Of a stretch of 8,212 nt of DNA, positions 1 to 6,511 are shown piece after piece (the first letter of the stretch is position 1; the number at the start of each line of letters is the position of its first letter). The notes under the pieces were generated by a model. The model worked only from the letters and a program-made list of their open reading frames with translations, was not told where the DNA came from and did no database searches. Source of the DNA: Spirochaetota bacterium (GTDB taxonomy: Bacteria; Spirochaetota; Leptospiria; Turneriellales; Turneriellaceae). Made by a program: the position numbers and the translations under genes. The stretch lies in the NCBI GenBank assembly GCA_029561505.1, contig JAKQXK010000429.1, positions 1-8,212 on the forward strand, in the 5' to 3' direction.

Positions 1-101
1 ACGGTTGGTAAATTGTTTGAATTGGTTTGCAGAGGCACACGATGTGCCCTGGTCGCGAACGCCAAGGATGGCGTAGTGGACGACCGAGGCGGGGGAAATA
101 A
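1..101. other. structured non-coding region upstream of the first gene
   Basis: I see no credible gene here. The stretch holds two nested potential hairpins: ggcaca (34-39) with tgtgcc (43-48) around a 3-base loop, and cct-ggtcg (48-55) with cgacc-g-agg (81-89). The second encloses a smaller hairpin, cgcca (60-64) with tggcg (69-73). Together with the palindrome at 102-137, most of the region from 34 to 137 can fold. It could be part of a dispersed intergenic repeat, an untranslated leader of the downstream oxidoreductase gene, or the remains of an upstream gene. The sequence alone does not decide between these. No convincing promoter was found. Confidence 0.4.
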
Positions 102-137
102 CACCGTAGAGACGCGATTTATCGCGACTCTACGGTG
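102..137. repeat. near-perfect palindrome (hairpin repeat-like element)
   Basis: The left arm 102-118 (caccgtagagacgcgat) and right arm 121-137 are reverse complements over 17 positions, with a single A-A mismatch (112/127) and a TT centre. The core, gtagagacgcgat facing atcgcg-ctctac, resembles dispersed hairpin repeats that I recall from cyanobacterial and other bacterial genomes; this is from memory and unchecked. There is no T-run after it on the + strand, so it is not a canonical intrinsic terminator. The right arm overlaps ggtgag (134-139), the only Shine-Dalgarno-like sequence ahead of the ATG at 148, so folding could also mask that site. Confidence 0.7.
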
Positions 138-147
138 AGTAAATAAA

Positions 148-1515
148 ATGAAACAACACACATTCGACATCGCCGTGTTCGGCGCGGGGCCGGCGGGTTC
201 TGGGAGCGCGCTGTTTTTGGCTGAAGCCGGTTACCGGGTTGCGCTCATTGAGCAGCGTGCTTTTGCCAAAGCCGGGCCCTCATGGGTGAATGCCGTGTAC
301 GCCGAAGGGTTTTCGAAGATAGGTCTTCGCGCACCCGAGGGCGACGAGGTTGAACTCGCTGATTTTCCAGTTACGTTTTTTTCAGCAGATCTCGCAGAGA
401 GGCTCGATGTTGCGGCGAGTGGGTTCACGAACGTGCGCATGCGCCCGTTTGTCGACCGGCTGCAGCGAGACGCATTCGCGGCGGGCGTCGTCGGTTTTGA
501 TCTGGCGCGGTTTGAGCATTTTACTTTGGTTGCAGACCGGCCGGTAGTTGCGCGCATCGTGCAGCAGAAAGAGGGCCACGAGGGCGAAGCTATCGAAATA
601 AAGGCGCGGCTCTTTGTCGACGCGACGGGCATCGCGGGCAGTCTCAGAGAGCAGGTTGCTGCGCTGCGCCTGCCGCCAGCGGCCGCCGGCGACAGCGATC
701 TCTGCACCGCGCTGCAGCAAAACTGCCATGTAACAGACCCGGCTGCCGCAGCGGAGTTTCTTGCCGCGCGAAAGGTTGCTGCCGGTACGCTTATCAGCAT
801 TCTTGGTACGCAGGGTGGCTTTTCGACGCTCAGCGTGCAGATTTCACCCGATCTCTCAGGAGTTGGCATTCTGGCGGGCTCTATTAAAGAGGCTCGTTTT
901 TTGACTGGCACACAAATGGTGAAGAAGTTCTGCGAAGAACACCCGTGGATAGGCGCGAAAATTCACAGCGGCGGCGGTACGATTCCGTTGCGGCATCCGC
1001 TGCACCGGCTCACCGCGCCGGGGGTTGCGGTCGTGGGCAATGCCGCGAACCAGGTTTTTTCGGTGCACGGGAGTGGCGTCATGCCGTCGCTGCAGGCGGC
1101 GAGGCTTTTGGCCAATGCAGTGGCCGATGCCGCAGACCCAGGCGATGAGGCCGTGCTTTGGCGGTATGCTTCTGCCTTTCAGCAGAGTCTTGGGGCGCTG
1201 CTCGCGAGTTACGATCTGTTTCGCCGGTTTTCGCAGAATCTGACATCCGCCGAAATTGCTAAAATGTTTCGTTATGGCCTCATGAACGAAGCGATGATGC
1301 TCGCGGGCATCAGACAGGTAATGCCCGAACCGTCGCTGACAAGCGGGCTCAGCATGCTCGCGACCGGCGTGCGCGACCCGCTCTTTGCTGCGGCACTCGT
1401 GCGGTCGCTCGCACGCATGCCGCTCGTTTACCTGCACTACCAGAATTTTCCCGAAGTGCCCGATAAGAAGAAGTTCGCCGGCTGGGTTGCGTACGCCAAG
1501 AGGCTCGGCGTATAA
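148..1515 (+). CDS. FAD-dependent oxidoreductase, geranylgeranyl reductase-like
   Basis: A 455-residue flavoprotein of the geranylgeranyl reductase/p-hydroxybenzoate hydroxylase type. The N-terminus carries the dinucleotide-binding fold: strand FDIAVF, then GAGPAG (G12, G14, G17), with E35 at the end of the second strand expected to bind the adenosine ribose. A second FAD motif, DATG, lies at 158-161. The third motif reads VVGNAANQV (295-303) followed by HGSGVMPSL. The Asp usual in this GD motif, which contacts FAD ribityl or phosphate, is Asn298 here. No signal peptide or clear membrane segment is seen, so it is probably cytoplasmic or peripheral to the membrane. Such enzymes reduce isoprenoid double bonds or hydroxylate or halogenate aromatic rings; the substrate cannot be read from the sequence and no pathway partner is adjacent. 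The ATG follows a weak ggtgag by 8 bases. The rmuC-like gene starts 48 bases downstream. The family call is firm, the substrate unknown. Confidence 0.8.
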   Translation: MKQHTFDIAVFGAGPAGSGSALFLAEAGYRVALIEQRAFAKAGPSWVNAVYAEGFSKIGLRAPEGDEVELADFPVTFFSADLAERLDVAASGFTNVRMRPFVDRLQRDAFAAGVVGFDLARFEHFTLVADRPVVARIVQQKEGHEGEAIEIKARLFVDATGIAGSLREQVAALRLPPAAAGDSDLCTALQQNCHVTDPAAAAEFLAARKVAAGTLISILGTQGGFSTLSVQISPDLSGVGILAGSIKEARFLTGTQMVKKFCEEHPWIGAKIHSGGGTIPLRHPLHRLTAPGVAVVGNAANQVFSVHGSGVMPSLQAARLLANAVADAADPGDEAVLWRYASAFQQSLGALLASYDLFRRFSQNLTSAEIAKMFRYGLMNEAMMLAGIRQVMPEPSLTSGLSMLATGVRDPLFAAALVRSLARMPLVYLHYQNFPEVPDKKKFAGWVAYAKRLGV

Positions 1516-1534
1516 TCGCATAACTTTCTTAACA

Positions 1535-1563
1535 GGCTGTATTGCCGTGGCAATCTGACAGCC
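1535..1563 (+). promoter_or_regulatory. hairpin abutting the rmuC start codon
   Basis: ggctgt (1535-1540) pairs with acagcc (1558-1563), and attgc (1541-1545) with gcaat (1550-1554). The loop is cgtg, and a 3-base bulge (ctg, 1555-1557) sits on the 3' side. The stem ends at the base immediately before the ATG at 1564. No Shine-Dalgarno sequence lies in the usual place. It could be a translation-control hairpin, or a weak terminator-like structure after the oxidoreductase gene, although no T-run follows. The pairing is directly visible; the function is inferred. Confidence 0.45.
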
Positions 1564-2727
1564 ATGGAATTCATTTATATTTTCGTCGCACTGGCATCTG
1601 GGCTCGCGCTGGGTTTTGTCATTGGCCGACTTGCGGGCAAAAACTCAACCGTCGCCGCGCTGACTGAAAATCGTCTGCTCAAAGAATCGCTGGCGAAGAC
1701 CGAAAGCGCTCAGACCGCGCTTGCGCAGCAAATACAGAGTGAGTTCAAGAATATCGCCAACGAAGTGCTCGTTTCGGGTTCGCGCCAGGTGCACGAAGAC
1801 GCGCAGAAACAGTTGAACACGCTGCTCTCGCCGTTGCAGTCAAAGCTCGGTGAATTTCAGAATCGCCTCGAACAGACGGCGACTGTGCAGGGGCGCGACA
1901 GCGCAGCGCTGAAAGAGCAGATTCGCGCGCTCACCGACCTCAACAAGAACGTGAGCGAAGAGGCGCGGCGGCTCGCCGATGCTCTTAAGGGCGATGCGAA
2001 GTCGCGGGGCAACTGGGGCGAAATGGTGCTCGAGCGCCTGCTCGAAGTTGCGGGTCTCATCAAAGGCACTCACTATGAAACGCAGGTTTCGTTAAAAGGC
2101 GAACAGGGGGATTTCAGACCAGACGTGGTCGTGCGCCTGCCAGACCAAAAAGACATGATCATCGACTCGAAAGTATCACTTGTGCACTACGAACAGATGT
2201 TCGGCGCCGCGAATGAAGAAGCGCGCGCAGCGCTGCGCAAAGAGCACCTCGCACGCCTCAGAAAGCACGTTGACGATCTCGGTAAAAAAGACTACAGCGG
2301 GCTCGAGGGCGTGAACAGCATTGATCTTGTATTCATGTTCGTGCCGATCGAAGGTGCGTTTCTCGAAGCCGTCAACGCCGATGAGCAGCTCTATGACTAT
2401 GCCTTTCGCAAGAATGTGGTGATTCTGACTCCCGGCACCCTGCTTGTCACGCTGCGCCTCGTCGCGCAGATGTGGCAGCAAGACAACCAGAACAAAAATG
2501 CGCTGAAGATTGCAGTTGAGGGCGGCAAACTCTATGACAAGTTCGTGGGTTTTGTCGACGACATACAGCGCCTCGGTGGGCAAATGGAAACAACGCGCAA
2601 AACTTACGATGAAGCGGTGAAAAAATTAAATACGGGGCCGGGTAATTTGGTGACGCAGAGTGAAAAATTGCGACAACTTGGCGCCAAAGCCAAGAAACGG
2701 CTCGCGCTCGCGGCTGAAGACGAATAA
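1564..2727 (+). CDS. rmuC: RmuC family DNA recombination protein
   Basis: A 387-residue RmuC homologue, shorter than the E. coli protein of about 475. Residues 3-24 form one hydrophobic segment (IYIFVALASGLALGFVIG), likely an inner-membrane anchor. It is followed by a long, charged, Gln/Glu-rich stretch to about residue 140, expected to be coiled coil. The conserved core then shows the RmuC signatures: GNWGE near 150, PDVVVRLP (186-193) running into IIDSKVSL with D201 and K203 of a PD-(D/E)XK nuclease-like site, then FVPIEGAFLEA and LTPGTLLVTLRLV further on. RmuC limits inversions between short inverted repeats in E. coli and is thought to cut DNA structures. The mechanism is inferred from fold similarity in the family. 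The ATG has no evident Shine-Dalgarno and directly follows a hairpin. The 48-base gap to the oxidoreductase permits co-transcription. Confidence 0.93.
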   Translation: MEFIYIFVALASGLALGFVIGRLAGKNSTVAALTENRLLKESLAKTESAQTALAQQIQSEFKNIANEVLVSGSRQVHEDAQKQLNTLLSPLQSKLGEFQNRLEQTATVQGRDSAALKEQIRALTDLNKNVSEEARRLADALKGDAKSRGNWGEMVLERLLEVAGLIKGTHYETQVSLKGEQGDFRPDVVVRLPDQKDMIIDSKVSLVHYEQMFGAANEEARAALRKEHLARLRKHVDDLGKKDYSGLEGVNSIDLVFMFVPIEGAFLEAVNADEQLYDYAFRKNVVILTPGTLLVTLRLVAQMWQQDNQNKNALKIAVEGGKLYDKFVGFVDDIQRLGGQMETTRKTYDEAVKKLNTGPGNLVTQSEKLRQLGAKAKKRLALAAEDE

Positions 2728-2746
2728 CGCCCGGCAGCGACCATAA

Positions 2747-2777
2747 CCGGCGTCGAGGCGATTTTGCCGCGACCCGG
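2747..2777 (+). terminator. possible terminator-like hairpin after rmuC
   Basis: Twenty bases past the rmuC stop, ccgg-c-gtcg (2747-2755) pairs with cgac-ccgg (2770-2777) with one bulged C. Inside, ggc (2757-2759) pairs with gcc (2766-2768) around the loop gatttt. This gives an 11-pair, GC-rich stem. There is no downstream T-run, so if it ends transcription it is not a textbook intrinsic terminator. It lies in the 118-base gap (2728-2845) that separates rmuC from the c-di-GMP gene, in which I see no gene and no clear promoter. Confidence 0.3.
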
Positions 2778-2810
2778 CGCGCGAGACCACTTAAACGCTT
2801 TCCAGAATGT

Positions 2811-2833
2811 GAGGGGCTGATAAGCTCGGCCTC
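2811..2833 (+). promoter_or_regulatory. bulged hairpin just upstream of the GGDEF-EAL gene
   Basis: gagg (2811-2814) pairs with cctc (2830-2833), and ggct (2815-2818) with agct (2823-2826, one G-U pair). The loop is gata, and a 3-base bulge (cgg, 2827-2829) sits on the 3' side. The stem ends 12 bases before the ATG at 2846, where a Shine-Dalgarno would be expected but none is visible. Its geometry resembles the hairpin at 1535-1563. A short TTT follows (2834-2836). Its role is unknown. Confidence 0.35.
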
Positions 2834-2845
2834 TTTGCAGCGAAT

Positions 2846-5164
2846 ATGACGAAGAAAATCTTCGAATGGGAACTCAACCTTGCGCGCCGTCTCGCGATGA
2901 TCAGCATCGCCGGTGGTTTTGCGAGTTGGCTGTTTCGCGTGCTGCGCCAGGGCTTTATTCCTGATTTTCTTGGCATTTTTTTGAGTGCATTTATTCTTTG
3001 TCTGGCCGCGCTGCTCTTTATGCGGGTTGGCTACCGTGTGCTTGCGGCGACGCTGATCACCGGTATGATGATTATCGGCCTGCAGGTTTCATGGGGCCTT
3101 ATCGAACCACGCAGCGGGCCGATGCTGGTGCTGATTGCCGGCGTGGCGCTGAGTGCGGCCTATTACCGGTTTCGCATTGCATTTCTCGTCATTCTTGCGA
3201 GCGCCGCGGCGCTTTCGCTCATGGGTTACAGCGCGGCCGATCGCCTGCCGGGCCAGGTTGTATTCTTACCCAACGGGCTTACCGTTTTCACAAATTTTAT
3301 CAGCGCTTCGATCGGGTATGTGTCGGTCGGTACCCTGATAGCTGCGGTAATTTCGTATGTGGTGACAAAAATGGAACAGAGCCTGCGCCACACGCGCATT
3401 CTGCTCATCACGGCGCGAAACCAGAAAGGCGAACTCGAAGCAAAAGAACGCCTGCTGACCCTTTTTACCGAGCTTGCTTCTGATTACGTCTACCAGGTCG
3501 ACCTCAGGCAACCCAATATGGTGCCCCAGGTCTTTGCCGGTTCGTTCGAGCGCATAACGGGTTATTCGCCAGCCGACATTGGCCACATGGGCGGCTGGAT
3601 AACCATCGTGCACCCCGATGACCGTGAAAATCTGCAGCGCCACATGCCCTCGCTGCTCGACGGTCAAGAGACGATAACTGAATACCGCATTCTCACGGCA
3701 GCTGGTAAAACTGTCTGGGTGCGCGACCATGTGAGGCCCGTGCGCGACGCCGAAACCGGAACCGTGACCATGCTGCTCGGCGCGGTGCACGATGTTACCG
3801 AGCGACGGGCTGCCGAAGAACAAATTGAAAATCTGGCGTTTTACGATCCGCTCACCTCGCTGCCGAATCGCCGTCTGCTGCTCGACCGGCTCGAGCAGGC
3901 TTTGGCAATCAGCGCGCGCACTGCGCTGCGCGGCGCACTACTATTCATCGATCTCGATCATTTTAAGAATCTCAACGACACAAAAGGCCACGAAGCGGGT
4001 GATCAGCTGCTGGTGCAGCAGTCGCGCCGGCTGAAACTTTGCATTCGCGAGGGCGATACCGTCGCGCGTCTCGGCGGCGACGAATTTATCATTATTCTCA
4101 GCGAACTTTCAGCAGACGAAGAAAAAGCGGCTGAAGAGGTCACCGAGGTGACGCGGCGTATCTTACAGGCGCTCAGCCTGCCGGTTGCGCTGTCTTACCG
4201 GCAAATGAGCGATTATGAAAATACCTGCAGCATCGGCGTCACGATGTTTAAGGGGCATGAACTCACCGTCGATGAATTGCTGAGGCGCGCTGACATGGCC
4301 ATGTATCAGGCGAAGGCCGACGGGCGCAACGCCTTTCGCTTTTTTGATCCGCAGATGCAGCAACTGCTGGCCGAACGCCTGAAACTCGAAGACGATCTGA
4401 AGCAGGCCTTGTTACAGTCGCAATTCGTTATCTATCTGCAGTCGCAGCTGGGCGACACTGCAAATCTTGTCGGTGCCGAAGTGCTTTTGCGCTGGCTTCA
4501 CCCCGAAAAGGGAATCGTGTCGCCGCTCGATTTTATCCCGTCGGCAGAGCGCACAGGCCTCATCGTCGAGATCGGTGCCTGGGTAATCGACCAGTCGTGC
4601 GCGATTCTGGCACGCTGGGCAAAGTCACCGGCAACCGCGCATCTCAGCCTCGCCGTCAATGTGAGCGCGCGCCAGTTTCATCGGGCAGATTTCGCGGCTG
4701 AGGTGGGCAAGGCACTGGCGCGGCATAAAATCGATGGCACCAGGTTAAAACTCGAACTGACAGAATCACTCGCGCTTGAAAACGTCGCAGATTCAACAGC
4801 GCGCATGCAAGAGCTGCGCAGCATGGGCATTCAGCTCTCGCTCGACGACTTTGGCACAGGCCAGTCTTCTTTATATTACCTCAAGCAGCTACCCCTCAGC
4901 CAGATCAAAATCGACCAATCGTTTGTGCGCGATATCTCGACCGACCCGAACGATGCTGTGCTTGTGAAGACGATCATCGGCATGGCCGAAAACCTCAGAC
5001 TAGAGGTTATCGCCGAAGGCGTTGAAACCGAAGCTCAGCTGAGTTTTTTGCGCGAGAACGGTTGCCATCTTTATCAGGGTTACCTGTTCAGCCGACCGAT
5101 CAGCGTCGCCGAGTTTGAAAAGCGTTATCTGCAACAGGCGCACGACACCCCTCAGGTGCGATAG
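2846..5164 (+). CDS. membrane-bound PAS-GGDEF-EAL cyclic-di-GMP protein
   Basis: A 772-residue protein predicted to make and/or degrade cyclic-di-GMP at the inner membrane. About six hydrophobic segments fill residues 14-172 and match no named sensor domain that I recognise. A short charged linker leads to a PAS/PAC domain (about 200-325; HPDDRENL, then EYRI and VWVRDHVRPV). The GGDEF domain starts at DPLTSLPNR (334 on), with FIDLDHFKNLND (367-378) and the intact signature GGDEF (410-414). An RxxD product-inhibition site, R401-D404, sits exactly five residues before it. The EAL domain has EVL (545-547) in place of EAL, N605, E637 in ELTES, DDFGTG (667-672), K688 and EGVE (724-727). All metal and catalytic positions I can place are kept, so both activities are possible. 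The signal sensed is unknown. The start is the first in-frame ATG after a stop at 2810. The AAA ATPase gene follows after 41 bases. Confidence 0.95.
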   Translation: MTKKIFEWELNLARRLAMISIAGGFASWLFRVLRQGFIPDFLGIFLSAFILCLAALLFMRVGYRVLAATLITGMMIIGLQVSWGLIEPRSGPMLVLIAGVALSAAYYRFRIAFLVILASAAALSLMGYSAADRLPGQVVFLPNGLTVFTNFISASIGYVSVGTLIAAVISYVVTKMEQSLRHTRILLITARNQKGELEAKERLLTLFTELASDYVYQVDLRQPNMVPQVFAGSFERITGYSPADIGHMGGWITIVHPDDRENLQRHMPSLLDGQETITEYRILTAAGKTVWVRDHVRPVRDAETGTVTMLLGAVHDVTERRAAEEQIENLAFYDPLTSLPNRRLLLDRLEQALAISARTALRGALLFIDLDHFKNLNDTKGHEAGDQLLVQQSRRLKLCIREGDTVARLGGDEFIIILSELSADEEKAAEEVTEVTRRILQALSLPVALSYRQMSDYENTCSIGVTMFKGHELTVDELLRRADMAMYQAKADGRNAFRFFDPQMQQLLAERLKLEDDLKQALLQSQFVIYLQSQLGDTANLVGAEVLLRWLHPEKGIVSPLDFIPSAERTGLIVEIGAWVIDQSCAILARWAKSPATAHLSLAVNVSARQFHRADFAAEVGKALARHKIDGTRLKLELTESLALENVADSTARMQELRSMGIQLSLDDFGTGQSSLYYLKQLPLSQIKIDQSFVRDISTDPNDAVLVKTIIGMAENLRLEVIAEGVETEAQLSFLRENGCHLYQGYLFSRPISVAEFEKRYLQQAHDTPQVR

Positions 5165-5205
5165 ACGATTGCCGCCCCAGCGCAGAGCGTGGCCATGCCC
5201 CTGCT

Positions 5206-6471
5206 ATGGCAACAGAACGCGAGAAAGCCGGCGCCACTCTGCAGCTCAGTGAAATCAGGGCGGAGCTCGACCGTACTGCGGCCGAAATCGGTGTCGACAG
5301 CCAGAAACTGCAGCTCACATTCGAGCGCAGCGACTTTAACCTGCGCTGCGAAGTCGAAGAAGTTTCTGATTCGCTGCTTATCGACACGATCGCGATAGCG
5401 AAACGCCACCTCGAGAACTGGCGCATTCATACATTCGAAAAGTCGTTTCTCTCGATTCAGGCGCTGAACGACAATCTATTCGCGACCGAAGGGCTGCTCG
5501 AAAAAATCAAGATCCGCATTTCAGGTCTCTATGGTGAAAAAACTCTCGAAATTACCAAAAAAGGCGCGCTCGTTCACGCAGAGCTTTCGCTCATCAGCGC
5601 GGTTTTGCGGCGGGCGCTGGGTCGGGTATCGAGCAAAGACGTGCTGGCGCAGCTGGCAGAAATGGGTTGCCATATCTACCGCCCTCACGATAAAATCGGC
5701 GGCATCGCGGTTTTCTCGCGGCTATCGGCTAAGTTACGCGAGACGGTGATTCTGCCGCTGAAAAACCCCGAGGTCTATGACAAAATCGCGCGCGAGACAC
5801 GCAGCGAATTTTCTCTCAACCGGCCGCGCGCGGTGCTTTTTACCGGCCCGCCTGGCACCGGTAAAACCACCATGGCGCGCCATGTCGGTAAAGAAGCCGG
5901 CCTCGTTGTCGTGCATGTGCCTCTCGAAAATATTCTTTCTGCATATTACGGCGAATCGACGAAGCGCCTCGCGGTGATTTTTGACGCCGCAACAACGACA
6001 CGCGAGCCATTGATACTCTTTCTTGATGAAATTGATGCGTTGGCGCCTTCGCGCAACGAAAAACTCTTTGAGGCGTCGCGCCGCCTGTTGTCGGTGCTGC
6101 TCAGAAAGATAGATGGTCTTGAAACACAAAACAACATCATTACTGTCGGTGCCACGAATCGGCCGCAAGATCTCGACAGCGCGCTTCTATCGCGCTTCGA
6201 CACGATTCTCGAATTTAACGAACCACAAGAAGATGATATTCGCGAGTTAATACGCTTTTACGCGAAACAGCTCTCTGATGGCGATAATCTGAAACTCGCA
6301 CAGCAGCTCGCAGGCCTGTCGGTGCGTGCGATACGCGACGTGTGCCTGAGGGCCGAACGCCACCTTGCGCGCGAGCAGATTGAAAAGACCGGCCCTGCAG
6401 CTGCAGCGCCGACGCTCGAATATTACGTGCGCACGCTTGCCGAATACCGGTTGGGTAGACCTGCCGACTGA
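5206..6471 (+). CDS. classical-type AAA ATPase with unrecognised N-terminal half
   Basis: A 421-residue protein. Residues 1 to about 160 match no domain that I know; they look soluble, mostly helical and charged. From D162 the sequence reads DKIGG...LRETVILPLKNPEVY, the typical entry to the Cdc48/FtsH/proteasomal-ATPase class of AAA modules. It is followed by Walker A GPPGTGKT (214-221), Walker B LILFLDE (269-275; D274, E275), sensor-1 N318 in GATNRP and a shortened second region of homology, LDSALLSRFD, with R330 as likely arginine finger. A C-terminal helical lid follows. There is no zinc-protease motif, so it is not an FtsH protease. It is expected to assemble as a ring and remodel or unfold a protein partner; which partner is unknown. 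The ATG lacks a Shine-Dalgarno and lies within a small potential stem (gccat 5192-5196 with atggc 5206-5210). No other in-frame start lies between it and the upstream stop. The 41-base gap suggests co-transcription with the c-di-GMP gene. Confidence 0.88.
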   Translation: MATEREKAGATLQLSEIRAELDRTAAEIGVDSQKLQLTFERSDFNLRCEVEEVSDSLLIDTIAIAKRHLENWRIHTFEKSFLSIQALNDNLFATEGLLEKIKIRISGLYGEKTLEITKKGALVHAELSLISAVLRRALGRVSSKDVLAQLAEMGCHIYRPHDKIGGIAVFSRLSAKLRETVILPLKNPEVYDKIARETRSEFSLNRPRAVLFTGPPGTGKTTMARHVGKEAGLVVVHVPLENILSAYYGESTKRLAVIFDAATTTREPLILFLDEIDALAPSRNEKLFEASRRLLSVLLRKIDGLETQNNIITVGATNRPQDLDSALLSRFDTILEFNEPQEDDIRELIRFYAKQLSDGDNLKLAQQLAGLSVRAIRDVCLRAERHLAREQIEKTGPAAAAPTLEYYVRTLAEYRLGRPAD

Positions 6472-6511
6472 TGTGTTGGCGTTAGGTGACTATTTTTCCC
6501 AGCGCAACCGG
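6447..6511. terminator. possible structure at the convergent gene junction
   Basis: Only 10 bases separate the AAA gene stop (6469-6471) from the end of the opposing gene (6482). Across the junction, gccgac (6463-6468) can pair with gttggc (6475-6480, one G-U pair) around a loop holding the stop codon. An outer perfect 7-base pairing joins ccggttg (6447-6453) to caaccgg (6505-6511). A T-run (6493-6497) lies more than ten bases past the inner stem, too far for a standard intrinsic terminator on the + strand. Any terminator here must lie inside coding sequence. This call is weak. Confidence 0.25.

Noticed and set aside
1..129. An open - strand frame (about 43 codons) that reads rather protein-like, including HYAILGVRDQGTSCAS
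   Set aside because: It has no start codon within the window, follows a stop at 132-130, and overlaps the hairpin-rich region. It is more likely a chance reading of a repeat.
1..138. An open + frame of 45 codons ending in TGA at 136-138, possibly the tail of an upstream gene
   Set aside because: Its codon use is unlike that of the real genes, it runs through the palindrome, and the peptide matches no family I know. A true gene tail cannot be excluded.
231..911. 226-codon open frame on the - strand
   Set aside because: It lies wholly antisense to the oxidoreductase gene, whose FAD motifs are unmistakable. The translation is low-complexity, rich in Ser, Arg and Ala, as expected of a GC-rich shadow frame.
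4478..4486. EVL instead of EAL as a sign of a dead phosphodiesterase domain
   Set aside because: The catalytic Glu is kept, the Ala-to-Val change is common in EAL domains, and the other metal and catalytic residues are present.
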